The translations under genes and the position numbers were made by a program. Positions 7,846-16,100 of a stretch of 59,554 nucleotides of DNA are shown piece after piece. The notes beneath the pieces are model-generated. The model had not been told where the DNA came from, made no database searches, and saw only the letters and a list, made by a program, of their open reading frames with translations. Position 1 is the stretch's first letter; every line of letters starts with the position of its first letter. The DNA is taken from contig JBMOLL010000082.1 in the NCBI GenBank assembly GCA_049325415.1, positions 1-59,554 of the forward strand. Reading direction: 5' to 3'. The stretch comes from JBMOLL01 sp049325415 (lineage in GTDB: Bacteria; Bacteroidota; Bacteroidia; Bacteroidales; GCA-2748055).

Positions 7846-10800
7846 ATGAATCAGAATGTATCATCAAAAATTATTCGCCTGACTGGGCGAATAATTTTTT
7901 TATGCCTTTTTTCCGGCTCTGCCATTCTTTCGGCACAAAACTATTTCTTTGATCAGTACAGTGTCTCTGAAGGCCTTGCTCAATCAACCGTTTATACTGT
8001 CATCCAGGATAAGGATGATTATTACTGGCTCGGAACCCAGGCCGGGGTGAGCCGCTTCGACGGAATCGGGTTTACCAATTTTACTGCCGAAGACGGGCTG
8101 GCCGAGAACGGGGTCAGGTCGATCTTCCAGGACAGCCATGGCCAGATCTGGTTCGGGCACGACGGGGGCGGGATCTCCCGCTTCGACGGAAAGACATTTT
8201 CGGTATACGAGGATGCCCGTATGTTCCTGAAATCCGATATCACTTCGTTTGTTGAGGACCGGGAAGGCCGGTTGTGGATCACCTCCAGCGCCAGCGGTGC
8301 GGTTCTGCTCAGTGACATTGATCAGCCCTTTTCGAAGATACGGTACGAGTCCTTTCTGGGGAGCCGGCTTTCCGACAGGGTTTTTGCCGCCTATCTGGCA
8401 GACGATGGAGACCTGTACTTCGTTGCCGACCCTGTGGTAAAAAAACTGGATGCCAGAACAGGTAAGATCGAGAACCTGCTTCTGAAAGGCATGCCCCGGT
8501 ATTTTGCAACCACGGCCATACTGAAGGACACGAAAGGCTGTGTATGGTTCGGGACCCATCATGGCGGACTTTATAAATACGAGCCGGATAAGGATACCAC
8601 CCTTATGATTGACCTGATGAAAGAAGGATTATCCTCCAACTGGGTAAGTACCCTGTACGAGGATCATCGGGGGGAGATCTGGGTCGGAACCTGGGGGGGC
8701 GGCATCATGAAGATCTCATCAACAGGAAACATCCAGATCTTTAACGACCGTAACGGTCTGCCCGGTCTGAAAATATGGCGTTTCATGGAAGACCATGAAG
8801 GGAATATCCTGATCGGTACCCATGAACACGGGCTTTGTGTCTATAAAGGGGACTATTTCATCTCCTACAATGAAAAAGACGGACTTAATAATCCACAGAC
8901 CTGGGCGGTCATGCAGGCTTCCGACGGAAGACTCTGGATGGGCACCAATGAGGGGGTCTTCATCCTGGATAAAAACAACCGGAACAATCCCTTCTCCGGC
9001 TATAATTACCTGAAGTCGGACCGGGTGCGCTTCCTGGAAGAGGACCGGGACGGCACGGTCTGGATCGGAACGGAAAACCAGGGCGTTTTTGCAGGAACAC
9101 GCGAAGGCAAAAATGTATTTGAGCCTTACCTGAACCGGAATATCTATGGTCTTCAGGTTACTGCGATGGAACTCGACCGGGAAAACAACCTCTGGGTAGG
9201 AACTCTCGATGGTCTGGTGTATTACGAGATCGATAACCGGAAAGGTTCCAGGCTCACCCAGCTCGACGGGCTGGCCGGGAACCAGATTTCAGCCCTTTTT
9301 GCCGATTCCAGGGGAAGGATCTGGGTAGGGGCCGATGGCAAAGGCATTACGGTGATCAACGGAAGCGAATTCAGCAGCATTCCGCTCGATGTAAGCATTA
9401 CCCCGACAGCCTTTGCCGAGGATCTGAACGGCAGAATATGGATTGGAACGGAAGGACGGGGCATAATGGTCTACGATCCCGAAAACGCCCGGGTCGTCAA
9501 TAATCTGACCATCGTTGACGGCTTGCTGGCAAACCTGATCAACCTGGTGATCTGTGACCGCCAGAATAACATTTACATCGGAACCAACAAGGGGCTCAAC
9601 AAATACATTCAGGCAGACTCCAAAATGACGGCGTATACCTACAAGACCGGTTTTACTGGTATTGAAACCAAGCCAAATGCCTCCTGCGTCGACCTGGACG
9701 GTCATATCTGGTTTGGAACGGTCAAGGGCGTAACCTGCTATTCACCTGAAAAGGAAATCAGGGTGCCGCGCCAGCCTCTGACCCATATCACCGGCTTCAT
9801 GGTGAATTATGAAAACTACGCGATGGAACCTCCGGTGGTGCTTTCCCATCATGAAAATTCACTCATCTTTGATTACCGCTGCATGACGCTTAATCCCGAG
9901 TCGGTGGAGTACCAGGTTAAGCTGGAAGGAATTGATACCGATTGGCGGCCCTCCGGATCACAGACCCAGATCAACTTTCCGGCGTTGCCAGCAGGTAAGT
10001 ACCATTTCCTGGTTAAAGCAAGAAACAGGGACGGGATATGGAACGATCCCCCTATCTCCTTTGCTTTCCAGATCAAACCGCCTTTTTACAAGACATGGTG
10101 GTTTATCCTGATCTGCGTGGTAACAGGTACACTTGTTATCCTGGCCTATATCAAAACCCGGGAAAAAGCCCTGGTAAGGGAGAACCGGATCCTGGAAGAC
10201 AAGGTAAAGGAACGGACCGCCGAGGTGGTGGCCCAGAAGGAAGAACTGGCCCAGAAAAACAAGGATATCACCGACAGTATCCGTTATGCCAAGAGGATAC
10301 AGTTTGCCATCCTGCCTCCCGAAATGCCCTTCCGGGATACCTTCATCCTCTTTAAACCCAAGGATATCGTCAGCGGGGATTTTTACTGGCTGACCGAGAT
10401 GAACAACAAGGAATTTTTTGCCGCGGTCGATTGCACAGGTCATGGTGTCCCCGGAGCCTTTATGTCGATTATCGGGCATAATTCGCTCACCAAGATTGTC
10501 CGGGAATACGGAATCACTGAGCCCGGACAGATTCTTTCACGGTTGAACAGTGAACTGGCCAATACCCTTCATCAGCATACGGAAGGAGGAGAGGTTTATG
10601 ACGGAATGGACCTGGCGCTGGTGGCCTATGATCCACAAAGCCGCGTCCTGGAGTTTGCCGGGGCCTTCAACCCGCTTTACCTGGTCAGGAAGGGTGAGCT
10701 TACCGAGATCAGGGCCGACAGGATCCCTATCGGGCGTTCATCGGTTGATTCAAACAGTGAATTTACCACCCACAGGATCGAGATTCTCAAGGGGGATTCG

Positions 10801-11007
10801 GTATACCTGTTTTCCGATGGCTATGCGGATCAGTTTGGCGGCGAGATGATGAAGAAGTTCAAGTATACCAACCTTAAGACTCTGATCACGGCCATTTCGG
10901 ATGAACCGATGGAAAAGCAACGGAAAATCCTGAACGATACCATTGAACAGTGGCAGGGTAACCTGGAACAGGTGGATGATATACTGATTATCGGCCGGAG
11001 ATTTTAA
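7846..11007 (+). CDS. Membrane beta-propeller sensor with SpoIIE-type PP2C phosphatase output
   Basis: The 1053-residue protein has a signal sequence (about 1-31), then some 12-14 two-component-regulator propeller repeats (DxxGxxWxGT) forming a periplasmic sensor. A Y_Y_Y beta-sandwich (about 650-745), one membrane helix (about 750-770), a coiled coil, and a cytoplasmic SpoIIE/PP2C phosphatase (about 815-1053) follow. Metal-binding aspartates are present in GDFYW, VDCTGHGVPG, DGMD and LFSDGYADQ. It therefore senses an external signal and should dephosphorylate a Ser/Thr-phosphorylated partner rather than phosphorylate a response regulator. I chose ATG 7846 over TTG 7840, which would overlap the previous stop. 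It shares a unit with the caspase-like gene. Its 3' end shares the palindromic TTAA stop with the convergent LOG gene. Confidence 0.92.
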   Translation: MNQNVSSKIIRLTGRIIFLCLFSGSAILSAQNYFFDQYSVSEGLAQSTVYTVIQDKDDYYWLGTQAGVSRFDGIGFTNFTAEDGLAENGVRSIFQDSHGQIWFGHDGGGISRFDGKTFSVYEDARMFLKSDITSFVEDREGRLWITSSASGAVLLSDIDQPFSKIRYESFLGSRLSDRVFAAYLADDGDLYFVADPVVKKLDARTGKIENLLLKGMPRYFATTAILKDTKGCVWFGTHHGGLYKYEPDKDTTLMIDLMKEGLSSNWVSTLYEDHRGEIWVGTWGGGIMKISSTGNIQIFNDRNGLPGLKIWRFMEDHEGNILIGTHEHGLCVYKGDYFISYNEKDGLNNPQTWAVMQASDGRLWMGTNEGVFILDKNNRNNPFSGYNYLKSDRVRFLEEDRDGTVWIGTENQGVFAGTREGKNVFEPYLNRNIYGLQVTAMELDRENNLWVGTLDGLVYYEIDNRKGSRLTQLDGLAGNQISALFADSRGRIWVGADGKGITVINGSEFSSIPLDVSITPTAFAEDLNGRIWIGTEGRGIMVYDPENARVVNNLTIVDGLLANLINLVICDRQNNIYIGTNKGLNKYIQADSKMTAYTYKTGFTGIETKPNASCVDLDGHIWFGTVKGVTCYSPEKEIRVPRQPLTHITGFMVNYENYAMEPPVVLSHHENSLIFDYRCMTLNPESVEYQVKLEGIDTDWRPSGSQTQINFPALPAGKYHFLVKARNRDGIWNDPPISFAFQIKPPFYKTWWFILICVVTGTLVILAYIKTREKALVRENRILEDKVKERTAEVVAQKEELAQKNKDITDSIRYAKRIQFAILPPEMPFRDTFILFKPKDIVSGDFYWLTEMNNKEFFAAVDCTGHGVPGAFMSIIGHNSLTKIVREYGITEPGQILSRLNSELANTLHQHTEGGEVYDGMDLALVAYDPQSRVLEFAGAFNPLYLVRKGELTEIRADRIPIGRSSVDSNSEFTTHRIEILKGDSVYLFSDGYADQFGGEMMKKFKYTNLKTLITAISDEPMEKQRKILNDTIEQWQGNLEQVDDILIIGRRF
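7866..7901 (+). terminator. Terminator-like hairpin inside the 5' end of the phosphatase gene
   Basis: A perfect 14-bp inverted repeat (7866-7879 with 7886-7899, 6-base loop TGACTG) is followed by a T run ending at 7901. It has the form of an intrinsic terminator but covers codons 7-18 of the phosphatase gene. It could attenuate transcription past the caspase gene unless ribosomes translating the start of the second gene prevent folding. The AT-rich outer stem makes it weaker than a typical terminator. Confidence 0.5.
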
Positions 11008-11606
11008 ACCTCATCTTTACCGGGTACAGCGGCATATTTAATCGCCGAACTGTCCCAGGCCGGAGCATCGGAGATTGCTGCAAGCACCTCAGATGGGGTG
11101 GCAACGACTTCCCAGAGCTGCTGATGTATATCCCGCATGAAACGCAAACCGGTCATGTGGTCGAAGAAGTCCAGAAGGGGAGTGTAATAGCCCTCTGCAT
11201 TCAGAATAATGATCGGAGCCGTAAACTGGCCAAGTTGCTTCAGCGTCAGGACTTCCGTCAGTTCTTCGAGCGTACCGATACCACCGGGCATGGCTATTAC
11301 GGCATCCACATTCTCTATCATCAGTTGTTTGCGCTGGGCCATGTTTTCCACAATGATCAGGTGGGTAAGATGGTCCCTGGCCCAGCCCATCTCCAGCATA
11401 AATCCCGGGATGATCCCGGTTACCTGCCCTCCGGAAGCCAGCATCGTGTCGGCCATTCTTCCCATAATACCCCGGGCTCCGGCACCATAGACCATTTCGA
11501 TTCCGTTTTCAGACAGAATCCGGGCCATCTCTTCGCCATGTTCGAGGTAGATCTCCGGAATTCCGGGGCTTGATGCTGCAAAAACACAGATGCGCTTAAT
11601 GCTCAT
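11004..11606 (-). CDS. LOG-family protein (TIGR00730 Rossmann-fold hydrolase)
   Basis: LOG-family enzymes release free bases from nucleoside 5'-monophosphates (cytokinin riboside monophosphates in plants); most bacterial substrates are not defined. The 200-residue protein has the two family signatures: the nucleotide-binding GARGIMGRMAD near residue 42 and the active-site PGGIGTLEE near 108. Length is normal. The gene is convergent with the phosphatase gene and shares the TTAA stop with it. Thioredoxin lies upstream on the same strand, with a terminator between them, so LOG probably has its own promoter. Confidence 0.9.
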   Translation of the reverse strand: MSIKRICVFAASSPGIPEIYLEHGEEMARILSENGIEMVYGAGARGIMGRMADTMLASGGQVTGIIPGFMLEMGWARDHLTHLIIVENMAQRKQLMIENVDAVIAMPGGIGTLEELTEVLTLKQLGQFTAPIIILNAEGYYTPLLDFFDHMTGLRFMRDIHQQLWEVVATPSEVLAAISDAPAWDSSAIKYAAVPGKDEV

Positions 11607-11622
11607 GTCTTAAAAGGAGTAT

Positions 11623-11650
11623 AAAAATCCCCCCGGCAGTTTTCTGCCGG
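11623..11650 (-). terminator. Rho-independent terminator of trxA
   Basis: Stem CCGGCAG/CTGCCGG (11633-11639 with 11644-11650, 4-base loop), read on the minus strand, followed by GGGGA and five Ts (11627-11623). It lies 28 bases past the trxA stop codon and separates trxA from the LOG gene. Confidence 0.7.
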
Positions 11651-11678
11651 AAGGAAGATCATTACCGGAGGATTCCTG

Positions 11679-11996
11679 TCAGAGGAGCTTATCCAGTTTG
11701 TTGACAAATACACTTTTCGGAACAGCGCCAACCTGTTTGTCGGCTACTTCACCGTTTTTGAAAAACAAAATCGTGGGGATATTCCTGATCCCGTATTTTG
11801 CGGTGATCCCGGGATTGCTGTCGACATCGAGTTTGGCCACAACGGCTTTCCCGGCATAATCATTACCAACTTCTTCAACAATCGGGCCCACCATACGGCA
11901 GGGTCCGCACCATTCTGCCCAGAAATCAACGATGACCGGCTTGTCGGATTTTAATACAATTTCTTCAAAATTGCTGTCGGTTACTTCTAATGCCAT
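11679..11996 (-). CDS. trxA: Thioredoxin
   Basis: A 105-residue cytoplasmic thioredoxin, which reduces protein disulfides using electrons from thioredoxin reductase. The active site WCGPC sits in the typical context VDFWAEWCGPCRM; the cis-proline region (IPTILFFKNG) is also intact. I chose ATG 11996 (MALEVTDSN) because a -7 box lies between it and the in-frame upstream start at 12050. That upstream start would add 18 residues unlike any thioredoxin N-terminus. Confidence 0.95.
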   Translation of the reverse strand: MALEVTDSNFEEIVLKSDKPVIVDFWAEWCGPCRMVGPIVEEVGNDYAGKAVVAKLDVDSNPGITAKYGIRNIPTILFFKNGEVADKQVGAVPKSVFVNKLDKLL

Positions 11997-12037
11997 AATA
12001 TCTGTATCTAATTGTAACAATATGAATTTCCTGTCTG

Positions 12038-12045
12038 CAAAAATA
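12038..12045 (-). promoter_or_regulatory. Probable trxA promoter -7 box
   Basis: The minus strand reads TATTTTTG, matching TAnnTTTG, 41 bases before the ATG at 11996. It predicts a leader of about 35 bases and fixes the trxA start. Confidence 0.55.
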
Positions 12046-12310
12046 GTCAAACTTTTTCAGAGCGCAATTAGAGAAGGAGAGAAAGGTGTGTGTTGTCTGA
12101 TGATCCTGTAGTTGGAGATAAGGCTTACATTCTGATCACCGCCTCCGCTTTCCGCTCTGTAAGGCAGGGGTGGGAAAATGCCGGAAAACATTTGAGAACA
12201 TTACAGGAGGAAGCGGGAAATGACTATTTTTTCGTTCCCGCTTTAATCGCTCCGGAAAGGGTTGATCCTACAGGAAGAGCAAAGCGGGGTAACTAAAAAC
12301 CAGTCAACAG
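12046..12310. other. Intergenic stretch, no convincing gene
   Basis: It lies between divergent trxA and the GNAT gene. A 68-codon frame (12090-12296) has no recognisable features and I do not call it. A 7-bp inverted repeat GCGGGAA/TTCCCGC (12213-12219 and 12235-12241, 15-base spacer) lies about 70 bases upstream of the GNAT start and could be an operator. Confidence 0.4.
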
Positions 12311-13159
12311 ATGGAAACGATCCGTAGTTTGAAAGACCTTTCCCTTCAAGAACTTTACCTTGCCTTTCAGGAGGCCTTTGAAGGTTATTCCATTCAACTC
12401 AGTGAACCCGGATTCCTGACGATGATGAAAAGAAGAGGTCTGGATCGCGCGCTCTCATTTGCTGCTTTTTCCGGAGACCGGCCGGTTTCCTTCACGTTGA
12501 ATGGTACAGGTTTTTATGACGGGTACCCGACTGCCTATGATACCGGTACGGGTACGGTAAAGGAGTACCGGGGGAAAGGCCTGGCAACAGCAGTTTTCAA
12601 TTTTTCCAGGCCGTTTCTGGTTGAGGCAGGGATAGCACAGTACCTGCTCGAAGTGCTGCAGGACAATGAGAAGGCTGTTTCAGTTTACAGTAAAATCGGG
12701 TTCGCTGCCACCCGGGAATTCTATTATTACATTGCTGCTGTGAGCGACATCCATCCGGAGAAACCCTGCGACCCTTCTGTTGAATTCCGGGAAGCAAGTC
12801 TGGAAGAGGTGGAGGAGGGGGGCAGTTTTTTTGATTTCGAGCCATCATGGCAAAACAGCTTTGAGTCGGTCCGCAGAAATTTACCGGGATTCCGGATCAC
12901 TGCCGCATTCAATCCCGGACTTGTAGGATTCTGCATCACCGAACCGGCATCGGGCGATCTCAGCCTGCTCGCGGTGAAGCAGGGATTCAGAAACCGGGGG
13001 ATCGGGTCGGGTCTGTTGCGCAGGGCACTTGAGCAAAGCCGGTGCGGGAGCGTGAAGGTGATCAATACGGAAGTGGGCAGTGAAGCTATTTATAGCTTCC
13101 TGGAATCCACCGGTTTCAGAGTCAGCGGTCGTCAGTACGAAATGAAGATGAAACTCTGA
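12311..13159 (+). CDS. Tandem GNAT-family N-acetyltransferase
   Basis: The 282-residue protein holds two GNAT folds, which transfer acetyl groups from acetyl-CoA to amines. The first (about 1-140) has the acetyl-CoA loop in VKEYRGKGLATAVF and a C-terminal AVSVYSKIGF motif. The second (about 155-282) has LLAVKQGFRNRGIGSGLL and AIYSFLESTGF. Both pyrophosphate-binding loops (RGKGLA, RNRGIG) look intact. The substrate cannot be inferred. It converges on dnaE with 20 bases between stop codons. Confidence 0.85.
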   Translation: METIRSLKDLSLQELYLAFQEAFEGYSIQLSEPGFLTMMKRRGLDRALSFAAFSGDRPVSFTLNGTGFYDGYPTAYDTGTGTVKEYRGKGLATAVFNFSRPFLVEAGIAQYLLEVLQDNEKAVSVYSKIGFAATREFYYYIAAVSDIHPEKPCDPSVEFREASLEEVEEGGSFFDFEPSWQNSFESVRRNLPGFRITAAFNPGLVGFCITEPASGDLSLLAVKQGFRNRGIGSGLLRRALEQSRCGSVKVINTEVGSEAIYSFLESTGFRVSGRQYEMKMKL

Positions 13160-13179
13160 AGTGAATCACGGAACTATTC

Positions 13180-16100
13180 TCAGGTCAGTTTATAGCTGAT
13201 ATCCGGATTCTCTTCCAGGTAAGTCAGGAATTTATCTGTCAGCTCCACCTGCCGGTTCCTGGAGAACAGGTCAACCTTCACCTTGTTGGCCGGGTCAATA
13301 ATCGAGAACTTCAGCAATTTGCCCTTTCCAGGGATGGTGAAATTCTGGAGGTCGGTGATAAGTTGTTCATTGACAGCATCCAGACCGATTTCCAGTTTCA
13401 CCGCCTTTACCAGCTTCTCCCTGACATCGGCAAGCATGAATACCTGTTTGATATTCAGCGAGTAAACCACTTTTCCGGGTTCACTTGGAGGTGACCATTC
13501 ATTGATCTGGGCTCTGATCAGCACAGCGACTCCCGGGGCGAAATAGTGTTTGAAATTCACATAGTTATCATTCTTCAGCCGGAGGGTATAGGTCTCGCTG
13601 TAATCTTCCAGAACAGCAATGAGGTTCGGCTTGTTCTTCCACTGATCAACCGCATCCCTGGCGGTTTTTACGATGCCGCAAAATGAGAGTTCATTTCCCC
13701 TGAGGGCTTTCAGATCGGTGAGATCATGCAGGGTATGCCGCGTGAAGGAAGTGATCTCGGCCTTAAAACGGTCGAGGGGGTGTGCCGTAAGGTAGATCCC
13801 GATCAATTCCTTCTCCCGGTTGATCTTATCCAGCAAATGCCATTCCGGAATGTCGGGCGGCATGGGACGGGTTACGGCAGCCTGGTGGATCTCCCCGAAA
13901 AGGTTTTGCTGCGGGGTTTTTCTTTCAAACTGGATTTTATTGCCGTATTTGATCAGTTGTTCAATGAAGGAGGGGTCGTTTTCCGGCACTTCAATGTACT
14001 GGCTCCTTGTGATATCCGGGAAACAGTCGAATCCACCGGCAACGGCAAGACCTTCCATGGTTTTCCGGTTGACGGTGGAAAGCTCGTTCCTTTCGACGAA
14101 ATCGTAAATATCCTTATACAGCCCTCCCTTTTTTCTTTCATTGATAAGTCCCTGAACAGCCGCCTCACCAACTCCTTTAATGGCTCCCAGACCGAAGCGG
14201 ATATCCCCGTTACGGTTCACTGTAAAACGCACGTTACTTTCGTTCACATCCGGACCAAGTACCGAGATCCCCATTCTCCTGCATTCGTCCATGAAAAGCC
14301 CGATCTTTTTAATGTCTGTAATGTTCCGGCTCAGCACCGCTGCCATAAATTCAGCAGGGTAATGGGCTTTCAGGTAGGCCGTCTGGTAGGAAACGTAGGC
14401 ATAACAGGTGGAATGTGACTTGTTGAAGGCATATTCTGCAAAAGCTTCCCAGTCTGTCCAGATCTTCTCAACGATTTTGCGGTCATACCCGTTTTTATCG
14501 CAACCCTCGACAAATTTTACCTTGAGGTCATCCATCATGTGACGGATCTTTTTACCCATGGCTTTACGCAGCGAGTCGGCCTGCCCCCTTGTAAAGCCAG
14601 CGAGTTTCCTGGAAAGGAGCATCACCTGTTCCTGGTATACCGTGATGCCATAGGTATCCTTCAGGTATTCTTCCATTTCCGGAAGGTCGTAGCTGATCGG
14701 TTCCCTTCCGTGCTTCCGGTTCACAAAGCTTGGGATGTATTCCATGGGTCCCGGACGGTAAAGGGCATTCATGGCAATGAGATCCTCAAAGCGGTTGGGC
14801 TTCAGTTCGCGGAGGTATTTTTTCATCCCGGCCGATTCAAACTGGAAGAGCGCGGTGGTATCGCCCCGGGAATATAACTCGAAAGTTTTTTTATCGTCAA
14901 GCGGAATGGTCGAAATATCGATGTCCACTCCCTGCGATTCCTTTATGTTCAGCAGGGCATCCTTGATAATTGAAAGGGTCTTCAGGCCGAGGAAGTCCAT
15001 CTTGAGCATGCCCACATCCTCAACATGCTTGCCGTCGAACTGGGTAACCAGCAGCTCTGAATCCTTGAAATTGCATACCGGGATATGCTCCATCAGGTTA
15101 TTCCGGCCGATAATTACCCCGCAGGCATGCAGGCCGGTCTGCCGGACCGATCCCTCAAGGGTTTCCGCTACCTGCAGCGTGTTGACAACCACGGGATTGG
15201 GCGACGACTTTTCCTTACGGAGCTCTTCCACTTCCGCATAGGCTTTTTTGAGGGTGGTACCCGGTCGTTCGGGCACCAGTTTGGCCAGGCGGTCGGCGTC
15301 GGGGAGTGGAAGTTTTTGTATGCGGGCCACATCCCTGATCGCCATTTTCGCGGCCATGGTTCCAAAAGTGATGATATGGGCCACGCGATCGTGCCCGTAC
15401 TTATTCACCACCCATTTCAGCACATCCTCCCGCCCGTCTTCATCGAAGTCGATATCGATATCAGGCATGGAGATACGGTCGGGGTTGAGGAAACGCTCAA
15501 ACAGCAGATCGTATTTGATCGGGTCGATATCGGTAATGCCCAGGCAATAGGCCACTGCTGAACCGGCCGCCGATCCGCGCCCGGGCCCAACGGAAACGCC
15601 CATGTCTCTGGCGGCTGCAATGAAATCCTGCACGATCAGGAAGTAGCCTGGGAACCCCATTCTTTTAATGGTTTCCAGCTCGAAATCGATACGTTCCCGG
15701 GTCTCGTCGCTGAGCTCCGGATAGCGTTTTTTTGCGCCTTTATAGGTGAGGTGTCTCAGGTAAGCATCCTCATTGTCAAATCCTTCCGGGAGGGGGAAAT
15801 AAGGCATGATCGGCCGGGTGTTCAGCTCATACTCCTCTACCTTGTCGGCCAGCTCCATGGTATTGGCCAGTGCTTCAGGCAGGTCGCCGAAGATTTCCCT
15901 CATCTCCTCCTGGGTCTTGAACCATTCCTGGCGGGTATAGCGCATCCGGTTGGGATCGTCAAGATCCCTGCCCGTATTCAGGCAGATGAGATGATCATGT
16001 GCTTCAGCATCCTCGGGATTGGTAAAATGAACATCGTTTGTGGCAATCACCTTTACCTGGTGTTTGCGGGACAGGTCGAGGAGGATACGGTTAACAAAGA

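Noticed and set aside
12090..12296. 68-codon plus-strand ORF between trxA and the GNAT gene
   Set aside because: No family pattern, signal peptide or credible start context; probably chance.
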